Of a stretch of DNA of 64,000 bases, positions 10,323 through 19,750 are shown piece by piece. Each line of letters begins with the position of its first letter. Positions within the stretch are counted from its first letter, which is position 1. Source of the DNA: Trichomonas vaginalis G3 (taxonomy: Eukaryota > Parabasalia > Trichomonadida > Trichomonadidae); the NCBI RefSeq assembly GCF_026262505.1, contig NC_067206.1, forward strand, positions 21,343,896 to 21,407,895, read 5' to 3'. The notes under the pieces were generated by a model that was not told where the DNA came from, made no database searches, and was given only the letters and a program-made list of their open reading frames with translations. The translations under genes and the position numbers were made by a program.

Positions 10323-11093
10323 TTAAGTCTTCTTTGAATGTAAGTATTGTGCAACCTTTGATGTCATAGTGTGTTTGAGGAAGAGTATTTTGACAATTTC
10401 CTTTATTTGCTCATTCGGTGTCATTGAAATCGGTAAGTTTTCACGATAGAACCAGTTTCTATCAGATTTATATATCTTAGCTAAGTCATAAAAGCTCTTG
10501 TTGTTTCTTCTCACTAAATGCAACATAACCATATCTTTATCTTCTTCATTTTCCATCTCTTCAGTATATATCATATACTTATAACTCTTTTCCTTTCCTT
10601 TTGGTACCGAACGCGGTATTCTTTTCTGTATGCTTTTGTCTTTGGATTCAATGACTTCATCTTTTGCTTGAAGTTTCATTTCCATATCTTCACGTTCTGC
10701 TTTATATAGTTCATCTAACATCATGAAAATATAACAAGCATAACGAGGTGAAGCCCACATTGCTACAGCGTTTACTAAAAGTCTATGAACATAATAACCT
10801 TTCAAACCAGGAGCCAAATTCTTGCGATTTACATACGGAATCTCTTCCCCCGGTTTTCCGAGGGAAGCAATCATATGAGGAAATTCTTCTAAAAGTTCTT
10901 TTGTCTGTTAGTTTTCAAACCAATAATATGCTTGCTTTGTAGAACGAAGAGCATTCATTATACTTTGCATTTGGTACATGTCATCTTTGACCGAACGAAT
11001 GAGGCGAAGTTGTTTGTTATATTGTATGTATTCGTATTCTTCATTTATGGCTTCATGGACTATAACTGTTGTTGTGTTCTCTGTTGTTGACAT
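10323..11093 (-). pseudogene. KilA-N domain protein of element A (broken)
   Basis: Two adjoining minus-strand frames carry STKQAYYWFEN, then MIASLGKPGEEIPYVNRKN, LAPGLKGYYVHRLLVNAVAM and WASPRYACYIFMMLDEL. The last part is the KilA-N signature: a conserved 'G.yvh..l...va.WaSp.ya..v...ld' helix pair, as in NCLDV and phage KilA-N proteins. A charged linker (KDEVIESKDKSIQKR) and a C-terminal domain (KSFYDLAKIYKSDRNWFYREN) follow. KilA-N proteins bind DNA and often act as regulators. The gene has about one break. Fragments matching STKQAYYWFENQQTKELLEE to GKP.EEIPY recur inside the element B palindrome. Confidence 0.75.
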
Positions 11094-11441
11094 TACTGTT
11101 TCTTATATACAGGATAAAAAAATAAATAAAAATAAAACTAACTTTATTTTTCTGTGTTAAAGAAATGTTAAAAATTCATGGTTACATATGTGAAAAGAAG
11201 TCACGAACAAATGAATGTCATAAGATTCAGCACATAATTCTGAATTGAATGGTGTGTCATACATGTCAAACCGTCAAGAATTGAAGGAGATACGAGGCTA
11301 TAAAGATTTTGGATATTTTCTGACACACACCCTGAGGGAAAAGTGACAAAACACGACGATAGAAAAGTGAAGGTTCCCGACGGTTTCAAACAATTGTAAA
11401 TAGAGAATAAATTTCATTTTTCAGCATTATTTTTGCACCAT

Positions 11442-11469
11442 GACACGAAGTGAAGATTCGCACTTCGTC
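11442..11469. promoter_or_regulatory. hairpin palindrome of the GAAGTGAAGATCTTCACTT family
   Basis: ACGAAGTG (11,445-11,452) pairs with CACTTCGT (11,461-11,468) around an 8-base loop. The flanking AAAATGTGATG also follows the related palindromes of element B at 28,188-28,213, 31,684-31,709 and 31,934-31,959. It could be a protein-binding palindrome or an RNA hairpin. Confidence 0.55.
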
Positions 11470-11562
11470 AAAATGTGATGTCGTGTATGGTGTATCAAAT
11501 ACAAAAAAATGAAACTAACGTTATTTTTTCTGTCTTAAGGAAATTCATGAGGGTAGAAATGA

Positions 11563-11608
11563 GGTTAGAAAAGTGGTTAGAAAACGTGTTAGATCTAACA
11601 TTCTAACA
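11563..11608. promoter_or_regulatory. operator-like palindrome TGTTAGATCTAACA
   Basis: A perfect 14-bp palindrome (11,587-11,600) is flanked by further GTTAGAA half-sites (GGTTAGAA at 11,563, GGTTAGAA at 11,575, TTCTAACA at 11,601). It is followed by ATAAACTTTATTTTTGGTG, a T-rich promoter-like block. Seven more copies lie in element B. The half-site clusters look like binding sites for a dimeric regulator. Confidence 0.6.
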
Positions 11609-11697
11609 TAAACTTTATTTTTGGTGTAAATAAATGGTACCATTAATGATATCATGACTGTTCTCGTTCATGTCTGATTTACATCTAATGAAAAAGT

Positions 11698-11922
11698 TTA
11701 GAAGAATTTTCTTATTCTTTCTGGCATATTTTTGTCTTTCCAGTACTCCCGCTCTAATGGTCCCAGATGAGTTGGTTTAGATTCTCTCAAGTTCTTAGAT
11801 GGTATAACATCTTCAACGCCTCCTTCATATCTTACTTTATAAGTGTCATCGTTTGTGTTATAGCCAAGTATTTCAATAACCACTCCTCGCTTTGCTTCGT
11901 CAAGTTTTAGCAAGTTTGCCAT
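11698..11922 (-). CDS. element A 74-residue protein next to the integrase
   Basis: MANLLKLDEAKRGVVIEILG, then NTNDDTYKVRYEGGVEDVIPS. The short beta-rich pattern 'G.V..I........YkVRYegG.e..ip..nL' resembles SH3/chromo/tudor-like barrels found at the C-terminus of some integrases. It lies immediately downstream of the integrase on the same strand. It may serve as a separate target-binding or DNA-binding module; this is inference from fold pattern and position. Confidence 0.5.
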   Translation of the reverse strand: MANLLKLDEAKRGVVIEILGYNTNDDTYKVRYEGGVEDVIPSKNLRESKPTHLGPLEREYWKDKNMPERIRKFF

Positions 11923-11958
11923 TACTACTTTCGACTAATTTATGACGAGGGTAAAATG

Positions 11959-12779
11959 CTATGAGTCGTCAGCAGCTTTTATAAGATATCCATTACCTTG
12001 CGTTGAATCTACTATATAATAATTTCGACTTAACCTTAAACGTTTCTTTGTCATCGGTTTGTCGTCAAGAACTACACGAACTTTTGTACCAGGAATGAGG
12101 GTAAATTGTGTTGAATTTCTGATATTTTGTGTTTGGCTTCGTTTCTTTTGTATATACTTTTCTTCTTGTTGTTGTGTCATTGAATTTGGTGTATGTCCTG
12201 TTGTAGAATGTGTTGAGGAATTATATACTTCGAGAAAATGTTTCATTGTTTCTTCGGTAAAGTCTCGCTCTTGGTTTAAATCTCTGAGAGTCCTTATGAA
12301 GCGGTTTATGATGCCGAGTATGTTATGGTTATGGTCTTCAGTAGTGTAGTGAGTTATGTTATGCTTAATGAGAAATTCTGTGATTTCATTGCTGAGGTAT
12401 GCACTGTCTTGGTCTGATGTTAAAGTACTTGGGCTATGTTCTGCTACAAACTTTTGTAAAACTCTTAACACTTCACGAGTTCCTTTATTTTCATTGGATA
12501 TGCATATGCTTTGCGAGTGTTAACATTAATGAAGATGAGGAATGGTTTATGTCCTCCTTTTCTGCTTTGAATGAGAGTGTCAAATTGGGATGCGTCAGGA
12601 GTGTTGGAGTAAATTGGTAAAAAGTAGTCGTAAGGGTTTATTTTTTTTTGATGTACAACATTTTTGTCAAAGAACTTTTTAACTTCAGCTCTGTTAGTAA
12701 ATCCCCAACTTTTTGCTGCTTCATTGAACTTCTTAAATGACCTCCATGGATGTTGTTCGAATACTTCTTTCAAGCTCAT
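11959..12779 (-). pseudogene. retroviral-type (rve) integrase of element A (broken)
   Basis: Two overlapping minus-strand frames. The upstream piece (MSLKEVFEQHPWRSFKKF) carries the start of the DDE core (DASQFDTLIQSRKGGHKPFL and IFINVNTRKAYAYPMK). The downstream piece has LTSDQDSAYLSNEITEFLIK, then LGIINRFIRTLRDL and STTGHTPNSM, the second half of the rve fold, and a beta-barrel-like tail (LIPGTKVRVVLDDKPMTK). This is the Polinton/Tdd-type c-integrase, which joins element ends to target DNA with a 6-bp stagger. About one break. Integrases of this kind are the likely agents of the AG...CT ends of elements A and B. Confidence 0.8.
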
Positions 12780-12827
12780 TTATGTAAAGTTAAAGATTTC
12801 ATTGAACACGGTACCATGCGAATACAG

Positions 12828-15800
12828 TCACAAATGGTGGCATATAATCTGCACCCGAGCCTGTTGGATTTGTTGTGAAAGTGTGTGAATGATTTCCTCC
12901 TGGTTCAGTTGGTCGAAAAATCTTTTTTGCTGAATTTTATAAGATGGAGATAAAACGTCATTGCCAGCTTCATATTCTGAGTTGTATAATGGGTGGTCTC
13001 TTAATGAGTGGCTATGGTCGCCAGAAAAGTTTGTAGTTCCTGTATGAGTGTGCGGTGGAAGGTTTGCTTCTTTAATTTTCTTCGAACCACCTGTTTGCTT
13101 TGAATATCTAGCACAGTATAAGAATTTATCTACAATCTGCTTCCACATACCAAAACCTAAAACTGTTGATGGATTTGTTGAGTTCATTGACGTATAAATA
13201 GAGCCTATAGGATATAATGTTTGAAGTATTTCAGTCTTTAATGTTTGAAGCTCTGTTTTGTCTGCTTTCTTATCTAACATTGTTGGTAGTTCATATGCTT
13301 CAAAGTTTCTGGCATGATCTTCGATATTCCTGCAACTGTTATCTAAATTGTTAAGAGTATCTTTTACGCTTGTACTTGGATTTTCTAATGGTGCACTTGA
13401 ACCAAGGGTATAGTTCAATATTATGTCGTCTGCTCTAACAGTAGTGAAGGATTTATGTGTATGGTTCTTGTCAGCTTTATTATCATATAAATCTTGAGCA
13501 GTGAATTTAACATTATTTTCATCATCCATGACATAAACATTTTTACAGCTAATTTCTTTCTTCGTTGTTATGTTTTCATTCGATGTTAAACCTTGTGGAA
13601 AGTTTGGAGGCTTATAATATAAAGCAGCCGCGTGCGGCGGAGCCCCGCCCTCCCCACCAGTTCCTTCAACCGTTCCTTCAATACTTTCTATAGCAACAGT
13701 TGAGAAGGAGTTATGTGTATGATTTTTGTCTGCTTTCTTATCTAACATTGCTGGTAGTTCATGTGTTTCAAAGTTTCTGGCATGACCTTCAATGTTCATA
13801 CATTTACTATTTAAGGAGTTTAGTGTATCTTTTACGCTTGTACTTGGATTCTCTAATGGTGCACTTGAACCAAGGGTATAGTTCAATATTATGTCGTCTG
13901 CTCTAACAGTAGTGAAGGATTCATGTGTATGGTTCTTGTCAGCTTTACTATTTAATGTAGCTTGAAGTTCATTTATATCGGAGATATTGTGTTTATGAGA
14001 TTTCAAAACTTTGTTCGTTGCGTCAAGTTCATCTTTGTCAGCTTTACTTTTAATAGCATCTTCAAAAGTTATTTTTGCCTTAACTCTCAAAGTAAATCTT
14101 GGTTCAACTAATACACCGTTAACAAAGAAGTATGAAGCATAAATTTCATTGTTATAACCAAATGCTTCTGGTACTTTACCTGTGTCATACTGTACAGTAC
14201 AGTGTATGTCATAACATTTAGCACGAATGAATTTATATCTTCTTTCATTAACATCTTCAGTGCTTATTTGTTCATCCTGTGTTAAATATCCATGGTAGTC
14301 CGTTATAATCTGTTCGTCTGAACTTATATAATGAACATGGTTTTTATCTGCTTTTTCGGCTAATTTCTCTTCTATCTCATTTATTTCAAATTCATGCCTA
14401 CCACCACCTCCCGAAGAAGTATTTTTCTTCAGCTCTTGAAGAACGTCCACTTCGCCATCTTTGGTGTCAATAATGAGACTTTGAGTTAAAACCTTTCCTG
14501 TCTTAATGGATGTTTGTAAAACTTCTTCTTCACCGTGTTCGGGATCATGGTCGTCATCATATCTTGTGAAATCAGAGATGTTGTCATACATTAAGCATAT
14601 CTGTCTCAAAAGTTCTGCTATTTGAAACTGGAACGAAAGATATACAGAACTTTCATCATCTCCTAAAGTCAAGTCTGCTTTCTTAAGTATTTCTTGAATG
14701 TATGCAATGAGAACAGAGTACCTTGGAAAATATTCGAACAATATTTCATTAGCTGTTGGTTTTGGTGGTTCTTCTGGAGTTTCTGTTGGAGTTTCTGCAT
14801 CTCTTGACTTCAATGCTCTTGCTCTCAAAGACCTAAATGTTAGAGCACCAGGTTTTACAAAGGACTTTATAAATGCTTTAATAGTTCCTGGTAAGTTATT
14901 GTTAGCATTAAGTAAGTTCCTTATGCTTCCATCATGTACGTCCATAGCACTATGTAAAAAATCTATACTTTTCTTGTAGTCAGCAATAGACTGACTGTGA
15001 TTTTTTAAAGATTTGTCAATACCTTTAAGCCAATCTTCATGCATGTCTGATACTGAGCCAAGAATATCATTTGCTTCCTTTAGAGTATTTTGTGCTTCTC
15101 GTAAAGTATCCAATCTCGTACGTGCATTGTTTGCTATACGTCTTACAGTATCTATTTGACTCCTTGTTTCTTGCATCCAACCAGATAAAGTTTTAATAGT
15201 ATCCGAACCATTTGAAATGAAGTTCAAAGCATTTTTAACGTCATCTAAAACTTCTTCACCAAGTACTGCCCATATCTTTCCGATTTGGTATTGAAGAACT
15301 CCATATGAAGCAGCTGTTAAACCAGTATTTATAAGGTTCCATATCCATGATTTAGCAGTTTTTCCATCCTTTCCATCCTTTCCATCCAAACCGTTTTCGC
15401 CTTGAGGTCCTTGTATTCCTTGTATTCCTTGTATTCCTTGTGGTCCTTGAGGTCCGGTGTCACCCTTCTCTCCTTTCAGTTCATCTTTATGTTCGTTATA
15501 ATATTCTAATGTCATAAGGTGTACATCATTACTGCTACCAGCAACGCCGAGAATTTGTTTCTCATTCATGACTAAATTCTTTAGGCATTTAATGTTGTCG
15601 TCAAATCGAAAGCTCTTTAACAATTCAATGAGAACATTTAATACTTTCACTAATGAGGCATCTACTGTAGAATTTATATATTGCACCGTTCCATCATTTA
15701 TGATGGGAACCTTGCTTGTTGTAATGAATGGGTCATAAGTGTTAAAAGTATCGAAATCAATGACTTTTTTAGTTTTTCCATCGTCAATGACTAAATCATT

Positions 15801-15890
15801 GCCTTCAATGGTTAAAGTTGAGTTTTCGTTTACTAGTTCATGTGCTCTTCTTGCTTCATTTGTTTCATACGCATATGCAGCAATAGTCAT
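12828..15890 (-). CDS. collagen-containing tail-fibre-like protein of element A (about one break)
   Basis: The open frame has 1,020 codons. The N-terminal part (MTIAAYAYETNEARRAHELV) resembles the start of the fibre of element C. Residues about 140-170 are Gly-X-Y collagen repeats (GPQGIQGIQGPQGENGLDGK). A long coiled-coil region follows, then repeated trimerisation-like modules (KADKNHTHESFTTV and KADKNHTHNSFSTV). Near the end is a phage baseplate/tail-fibre type tip: YPIGSIYTSMNSTNPSTVLG, GMWKQIVDKFLYCARYSK and PPHTHTGTTNFSGDHSHS, the gp10-C / tail-collar pattern. Such proteins form trimeric host-binding fibres. The DNA of the tip is almost identical to that of element C. A GC-rich double hairpin lies at about 13,628-13,657. 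The frame looks open but has about one break. Confidence 0.8.
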   Translation of the reverse strand: MTIAAYAYETNEARRAHELVNENSTLTIEGNDLVIDDGKTKKVIDFDTFNTYDPFITTSKVPIINDGTVQYINSTVDASLVKVLNVLIELLKSFRFDDNIKCLKNLVMNEKQILGVAGSSNDVHLMTLEYYNEHKDELKGEKGDTGPQGPQGIQGIQGIQGPQGENGLDGKDGKDGKTAKSWIWNLINTGLTAASYGVLQYQIGKIWAVLGEEVLDDVKNALNFISNGSDTIKTLSGWMQETRSQIDTVRRIANNARTRLDTLREAQNTLKEANDILGSVSDMHEDWLKGIDKSLKNHSQSIADYKKSIDFLHSAMDVHDGSIRNLLNANNNLPGTIKAFIKSFVKPGALTFRSLRARALKSRDAETPTETPEEPPKPTANEILFEYFPRYSVLIAYIQEILKKADLTLGDDESSVYLSFQFQIAELLRQICLMYDNISDFTRYDDDHDPEHGEEEVLQTSIKTGKVLTQSLIIDTKDGEVDVLQELKKNTSSGGGGRHEFEINEIEEKLAEKADKNHVHYISSDEQIITDYHGYLTQDEQISTEDVNERRYKFIRAKCYDIHCTVQYDTGKVPEAFGYNNEIYASYFFVNGVLVEPRFTLRVKAKITFEDAIKSKADKDELDATNKVLKSHKHNISDINELQATLNSKADKNHTHESFTTVRADDIILNYTLGSSAPLENPSTSVKDTLNSLNSKCMNIEGHARNFETHELPAMLDKKADKNHTHNSFSTVAIESIEGTVEGTGGEGGAPPHAAALYYKPPNFPQGLTSNENITTKKEISCKNVYVMDDENNVKFTAQDLYDNKADKNHTHKSFTTVRADDIILNYTLGSSAPLENPSTSVKDTLNNLDNSCRNIEDHARNFEAYELPTMLDKKADKTELQTLKTEILQTLYPIGSIYTSMNSTNPSTVLGFGMWKQIVDKFLYCARYSKQTGGSKKIKEANLPPHTHTGTTNFSGDHSHSLRDHPLYNSEYEAGNDVLSPSYKIQQKRFFDQLNQEEIIHTLSQQIQQARVQIICHHL
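13628..13657. repeat. GC-rich double-hairpin insert 2
   Basis: A 30-base island of very high GC in an AT-rich gene. On the minus strand it contains GGCGGGGCTCCGCC directly followed by a GCCGC-AC-GCGGC hairpin. The coding frame passes through it and gives a Gly/Ala/Pro/His-rich loop (GGEGGAPPHAAA). Confidence 0.6.
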
Positions 15891-15907
15891 ATTTTAATGA
15901 GAATAAA

Positions 15908-16672
15908 ATGTTGTTTTATTTGCAAAGTACAGACCCAAACGAATACGGGACAGTAAAGCTACAAACAAACTTAGGTCTTCAGAATGAAGCGCTTGCTTTC
16001 AGAGTTGTTGACTTCAATACTATCGCAACTTTTGTCATAACAGATGAAACAGATTTCATAGAGATTGAAATAGATGACAAAAGAAGTGTTATAACATTTC
16101 CTAATAGAGCTGGGTATAGAATAGATAAAATTGCTGGAGTGTTAAATGCTCTCATAAATGAAGAAACTATTGACAACATAGATGTCGAACTCTCTTCTGA
16201 GGGAACATTGAAGTTCAGCAGCGAGAAAGAGTTTAAGATACCAAGAATGAGTCATAGAGTACAACTTCTTTTGGGTGCATACCATATGACATTTCCTTTG
16301 AAAAGTGTTGACAAAACGATTGAGATGAAATCTGTTCCATACGTATGTTATGGTAATTGTTTGTACATTGAGTCAAAAATAGCTAATGTCACAGGTATTT
16401 CAGGAGTTAATAGTAAAGGTTCAGTAGAATATAAGTCTTTCTGTTATGCAGTCAATTCAATGTTCATTCCAAATGTTCCTGTCATAGCAACTCATTTAGG
16501 TAAATGGGTTCGCATTAGTCCTCATAATTTGAAAGACATGCAATTCAGACTTGTTGACTTTCAAGGAGAGCCTGTAGAACTGAAGGCACCAGTGCGAATG
16601 ACTGTTGAAGTTGACTTTTTAGAAAATATTAAATGCAACAGCTTACAAGAGAACTCAGAGCTAAAAATATAA
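15908..16672 (+). CDS. penton-like minor capsid protein of element A
   Basis: 254 residues that look whole, starting MLFYLQSTDPNEYGTVKLQT, divergent from the fibre gene with 17 bases between them. The fold pattern is all-beta. The C-terminal half carries the conserved Polinton penton block: SFCYAVNSMFIPNVPVIATH, LGKWVRISPHNLKDMQFRLV and DFQGEPVELKAPVRMTVEVD. In Polintons this single jelly-roll protein is expected to form the capsid vertices. A fibre gene next to a penton gene makes sense, since fibres attach to pentons. Related proteins or relics occur at 57,415-57,945 (element C) and 535-880. Confidence 0.7.
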   Translation: MLFYLQSTDPNEYGTVKLQTNLGLQNEALAFRVVDFNTIATFVITDETDFIEIEIDDKRSVITFPNRAGYRIDKIAGVLNALINEETIDNIDVELSSEGTLKFSSEKEFKIPRMSHRVQLLLGAYHMTFPLKSVDKTIEMKSVPYVCYGNCLYIESKIANVTGISGVNSKGSVEYKSFCYAVNSMFIPNVPVIATHLGKWVRISPHNLKDMQFRLVDFQGEPVELKAPVRMTVEVDFLENIKCNSLQENSELKI

Positions 16673-16875
16673 AGTATGAATGTTATGTATTAGGTCATGA
16701 ACTTTGGTTGTTGCTGTTTGATGAAACAAATGAGTTAGTTATGTCAGTCAAGAGAACAGAAAAATATTGTGTTAGTGAAAACTGCACCAAGTCAATAAGA
16801 TTAGGTTTGCATTATGAAGATGAGTTCGATACTGTTGAAGAAGTTTTGGACAGATATTACAAATTGCTAACTTGA
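16633..16875 (+). CDS. element A 80-residue protein overlapping the penton gene
   Basis: MQQLTRELRAKNIKYECYVL, then GHELWLLLFDETNELVMSVK. It overlaps the end of the penton-like gene by 40 bases in another frame, and it ends DTVEEVLDRYYKLLT. Alpha/beta pattern, no recognised family. A GC-rich double hairpin follows its stop codon (16,892-16,917). Confidence 0.5.
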   Translation: MQQLTRELRAKNIKYECYVLGHELWLLLFDETNELVMSVKRTEKYCVSENCTKSIRLGLHYEDEFDTVEEVLDRYYKLLT

Positions 16876-16891
16876 AATTTTTTTGACTGAC

Positions 16892-16917
16892 GGCGCAAAG
16901 CGCCAAGACCGAAGGTC
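16892..16917. repeat. GC-rich double-hairpin insert 3, between convergent genes
   Basis: GGCGCAAAGCGCC (16,892-16,904) and GACCGAAGGTC (16,907-16,917) are two perfect mini-hairpins with loops AAA and GAA. They sit between the stops of the convergent genes at 16,875 and 16,927, where they could act as a bidirectional 3'-end signal. Identical or similar pairs occur in coding sequence elsewhere, so termination is unlikely to be their only role. Confidence 0.75.
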
Positions 16918-16926
16918 CTGACTGCT

Positions 16927-17541
16927 TTAATTTACTAAAACATATTTCAAGCAAAGTTTATATTCTGTTGAAAGTTTTGTATACTCGTTCGAATATTTAT
17001 ACTTAAACTCAACTCCTGGAGTACCTGGTGTTTCAATGATGCGGATGTTACCTATTTTCATGAATAGTGGAGTTTGACCACAGCATTCGATTTCAGGGTC
17101 GAGATAGTCAATGACACATTGTTTTCCTGTTATTCGTGATATAACATTTTCAAGGTCCTCCTTTGTTAGAATTATTTGGTTCTTACTTATAAGATTTATC
17201 AAAAGCTTCTTATCGTCTTTGAGTAAAATTGTTTGGTATAACTGAAGAAGGTAATGGTCTACGTTATCTGAAGGATTTGTTTGAACATTTGTGTAAGGGT
17301 TGTCGTTGGCTTCTCTTGAAAGAATTTGGTCCAGTGGTGGATACTCTAACTTAACATCTGATGTAGCGTTAGCGTTTGAAGCTGAGTTTAAATTCACGGA
17401 TTTCAGCTCTGGTTCTGGTTCTTTCAAACACTCTGAACTATAGTTCTTTATGACAATATTGTTTGTCGTTCGTGAGTCAACATTTGATGTTGGTTCAATT
17501 GGAACATTAACGGCACCAGCTAAGATGGATTTGCTTCTCAT
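16927..17541 (-). CDS. element A conserved 204-residue protein (family shared with element C)
   Basis: Starts MRSKSILAGAVNVPIEPT with a low-complexity N-terminal half and a helical second half (HYLLQLYQTILLKDDKKLL). The C-terminal part (ECCGQTPLFMKIGNIRIIET, then YTKLSTEYKLCLKYVLV) matches element C's 223-residue protein (SCCGTVAKINPIKDISTIKI, then YNKIVDEYKISLEKFFV). Both start MRxx and carry Asn/Pro-rich linkers. In both elements the gene lies near the penton and ATPase genes, so a virion or packaging role is likely. Function unknown. Confidence 0.6.
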   Translation of the reverse strand: MRSKSILAGAVNVPIEPTSNVDSRTTNNIVIKNYSSECLKEPEPELKSVNLNSASNANATSDVKLEYPPLDQILSREANDNPYTNVQTNPSDNVDHYLLQLYQTILLKDDKKLLINLISKNQIILTKEDLENVISRITGKQCVIDYLDPEIECCGQTPLFMKIGNIRIIETPGTPGVEFKYKYSNEYTKLSTEYKLCLKYVLVN

Positions 17542-17566
17542 TTCATATAGAATAAAAACCTTTTAT

Positions 17567-17968
17567 ATGTATGAAATGAACAATATACTCGACAAGGGTT
17601 TGAATGTAAAGCTAACGAATGAAAATATTGTTGAATTCACTGAGACAGGAGCTGTGTATAAAGATGTAGAACTACTGAACAAAAGAGCTAAGGGAAGAAG
17701 CAGGAACATGAACAAAGGGTGGAAGCCTATAAAAATTTATGTCAACGATGGCTCAGGAGGTTCAAACATAAAGTATGCAGAAAGTTATAGAGTTTATGCT
17801 CTCAAAGGTGAAAAGCCTTCATTTAAGAACAGCTATTCTAACACATATCCTCAAAAGCTAACGGATGGAGAAGTGGATGATATGAATGACAGCAAAAATA
17901 TTAACAGAAATGGCAACAGAGATGCATGGAATTTGTTTACCATCAGTCAATTGAAGGTTAAGCTTTAA
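17567..17968 (+). CDS. element A 133-residue protein, unknown
   Basis: I chose the ATG at 17,567 (MYEMNNILDKGLNVKLTN), because the open frame upstream overlaps the divergent 204-residue gene. A T-rich block (AATAAAAACCTTTTATATG) immediately precedes it and serves both genes. The sequence is beta-rich with a Gly/Asn/Ser loop (YVNDGSGGSNIKYAESYRVY). It converges with the ATPase gene and overlaps its stop by four bases. No family was recognised. Confidence 0.5.
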   Translation: MYEMNNILDKGLNVKLTNENIVEFTETGAVYKDVELLNKRAKGRSRNMNKGWKPIKIYVNDGSGGSNIKYAESYRVYALKGEKPSFKNSYSNTYPQKLTDGEVDDMNDSKNINRNGNRDAWNLFTISQLKVKL

Positions 17969-18852
17969 AATAATGTTGGTCGTTCCCATGGAATATTTTT
18001 GACTTTAATGGTATTAGTCATGATATGAATCTCAAGGTATGAACGAGGAGAGATGAGAGACTTATATGCTTCCCAAATTTCTTCAAAAGGTAATGTTATA
18101 CCTGACTGTTTCCAAATGAGTTCAATATCATAACGTGAGAAACCTTGAAAGATAACGAAGTCAGTTATGAGACGCTTTATGTTTAAAGCTAAAAACCTCC
18201 ATGTTTGCATAAGTATTGCTACAGTTAAGTGGTAATGTCTGACTTTAGTAATGATGTTAGCTAATGGTGAGTCTGGTTTTGAAACTAAACCTTTTCCGGC
18301 GAAGTCGTCGCAAACTAACAAAGTGTTTGATGGATATTTTTTGAAGGGGTATTTTGAAAGTTTTGATAGAATGTAGTTTGTCAGTCGTTTCATATCGTAA
18401 ACTCCTGAGTACTGACGTAAGTGGTGTTTGTCAATAATTCTTTCCATCTCCTCAGAAGTCTTTTGCATTCCTGACTGTATAAACTCTACGATGGCATAAT
18501 ATTTCCTCTTACGTCGAATGTAACGTTGAAGAAATTCAATGAGTTCACTGTCTGGAACTTTAACGACAGAGGCTTGAACTTTTGACATAAATGTTTTCGC
18601 TGTTGAATCCATAGAGTCTGAAGTTGCTGATATAATGATTTGGTCATAGTAAGAGTCGTTTCCTAAACGTTCTGTTATGAGTATATGACGAATTAAATTA
18701 AATGTCTTACCTGAACCCATCTTTCCACAATAGAAATAAACACCATTTGAACAGAACTCATAGTCCTTACTGAAAGGAAGAATGAGAGAACTGTTGAGCT
18801 TTTCACTGCTTTCATTCATGTCTTCATCTACGTCATGTATTAAATGCTTCAT
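17965..18852 (-). CDS. FtsK-HerA (A32-like) DNA packaging ATPase of element A
   Basis: 295 residues that look whole. Walker A is GKMGSGKT at about residues 43-50 (FYCGKMGSGKTFNLIRHIL). Walker B is NTLLVCDDFAGKG at about 188-200. Downstream PLANIITKVRHYHLTVAILM, then QTWRFLALNIKRLITDFVIF, follows the sensor/arginine region of poxvirus A32 and Polinton ATPases. The enzyme pumps element DNA into preformed capsids. It is divergent from the 293-residue structural-type gene, with only 16 bases between the two starts. Element C carries a homologue (54,447-55,273). Confidence 0.85.
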   Translation of the reverse strand: MKHLIHDVDEDMNESSEKLNSSLILPFSKDYEFCSNGVYFYCGKMGSGKTFNLIRHILITERLGNDSYYDQIIISATSDSMDSTAKTFMSKVQASVVKVPDSELIEFLQRYIRRKRKYYAIVEFIQSGMQKTSEEMERIIDKHHLRQYSGVYDMKRLTNYILSKLSKYPFKKYPSNTLLVCDDFAGKGLVSKPDSPLANIITKVRHYHLTVAILMQTWRFLALNIKRLITDFVIFQGFSRYDIELIWKQSGITLPFEEIWEAYKSLISPRSYLEIHIMTNTIKVKNIPWERPTLF

Positions 18853-18868
18853 TTTATCTCCATTAAAA

Positions 18869-19750
18869 ATGCAAGTCAGAAATATTCAGAACATAGCACC
18901 GAGTCTAACTGACAAGAGTATAAAGATATACTATGAACATGTTATGATGAAACCAACCAAAATTCAAGAAAGTCAGTATACTTATGAATATCCAAGACAC
19001 TGGGTAGAGTATGTAGGAGGTGAGAAAGCTATTGAAATCAGACAGGTTCGAAGTATTCCAGCAGGAAGAACAATATTATTGAAAAACTTTAATGTTTTGA
19101 GATATAATGATGAAACAAAGAAGCAAGATAGTTTTCCTGTTGCTGTGTATGTGAACCTAGACACAGGAGATGACATGAAAGTTTTTAACACAAAGCTTCA
19201 AACGGTAGTGAGAGAACAACTTACTGCGGAAGGACATCCATTACCTTCAGAAGTTACCATAGCATATAATTTTGAAACAAACTCAATAGATTTTAAAGTC
19301 GTCTCTGCAAAGAAGTCAGGATTTACATTTAATGAAGCAGATGTATATTCAAATGAAAACTTCAAAGCTATTGCATGGTTAGATAATGACGATTGCTTTA
19401 AGAAAATATTTAAATTCAGTGACTCAAAGATGTCAATAGATGACCTTCGTGGAATGTTACCATCGACGTTTACAGTAGAAGGTTCAGCAGGATTGCTTAC
19501 AAGTTTTTCAATTGGTGGCATTTGGTCTCGTGAAAACATTGTTATAAAATCCAGTATAAGTGAATTTGCTGAAGAATCTATATTATGTCTTTCAAACTAC
19601 ATGTATTCGCCACCGAAGCATTATAGTATAACAAACTTTGTCAGTAAGTTTAACATAAGACTTGTCGAACCTTCTTCAATGAAAGATGTTGTGCTACCTA
19701 AAGATGGAAAGGATGGACTCATTATTGAGATGATTTTAATAGCATATTAA
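18869..19750 (+). CDS. element A 293-residue structural-type protein
   Basis: I chose the ATG at 18,869 (MQVRNIQNIAPSLTDKSI), because the frame upstream overlaps the ATPase start. It is beta-rich throughout: EYPRHWVEYVGGEKAIEIRQ near the N-terminus, SIGGIWSRENIVIKSS in the middle, YSITNFVSKFNIRLVEPS and VVLPKDGKDGLIIEMILI at the end. A paralogue lies at 4479-5334. The C-terminal strand pattern resembles the last strands of the penton-like protein, so a second jelly-roll virion protein is possible. No recognised major capsid gene is present in A. Function is not established. The stop codon touches the next start. Confidence 0.5.
   Translation: MQVRNIQNIAPSLTDKSIKIYYEHVMMKPTKIQESQYTYEYPRHWVEYVGGEKAIEIRQVRSIPAGRTILLKNFNVLRYNDETKKQDSFPVAVYVNLDTGDDMKVFNTKLQTVVREQLTAEGHPLPSEVTIAYNFETNSIDFKVVSAKKSGFTFNEADVYSNENFKAIAWLDNDDCFKKIFKFSDSKMSIDDLRGMLPSTFTVEGSAGLLTSFSIGGIWSRENIVIKSSISEFAEESILCLSNYMYSPPKHYSITNFVSKFNIRLVEPSSMKDVVLPKDGKDGLIIEMILIAY

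Larger units (their letters stand above)
11094..11697. promoter_or_regulatory. long control region of element A with palindromes
   Basis: About 600 bases without a convincing gene. It holds two copies of a promoter-like block, AACTTTATTTTTCTG (near 11,140) and AACGTTATTTTTTCTG (near 11,515), each followed about 10 bases later by TTAAAGAAAT or TTAAGGAAAT. It also holds a hairpin at 11,442-11,469 and an operator-like palindrome at 11,563-11,608. The last two motifs recur in element B, so this is probably a regulatory hub. Confidence 0.5.

Noticed and set aside
12059-12888. Plus-strand frames across the integrase region
   Set aside because: Shadows of the minus-strand integrase; compositions such as CFIYFSSCCCVIEF are typical of antisense frames.
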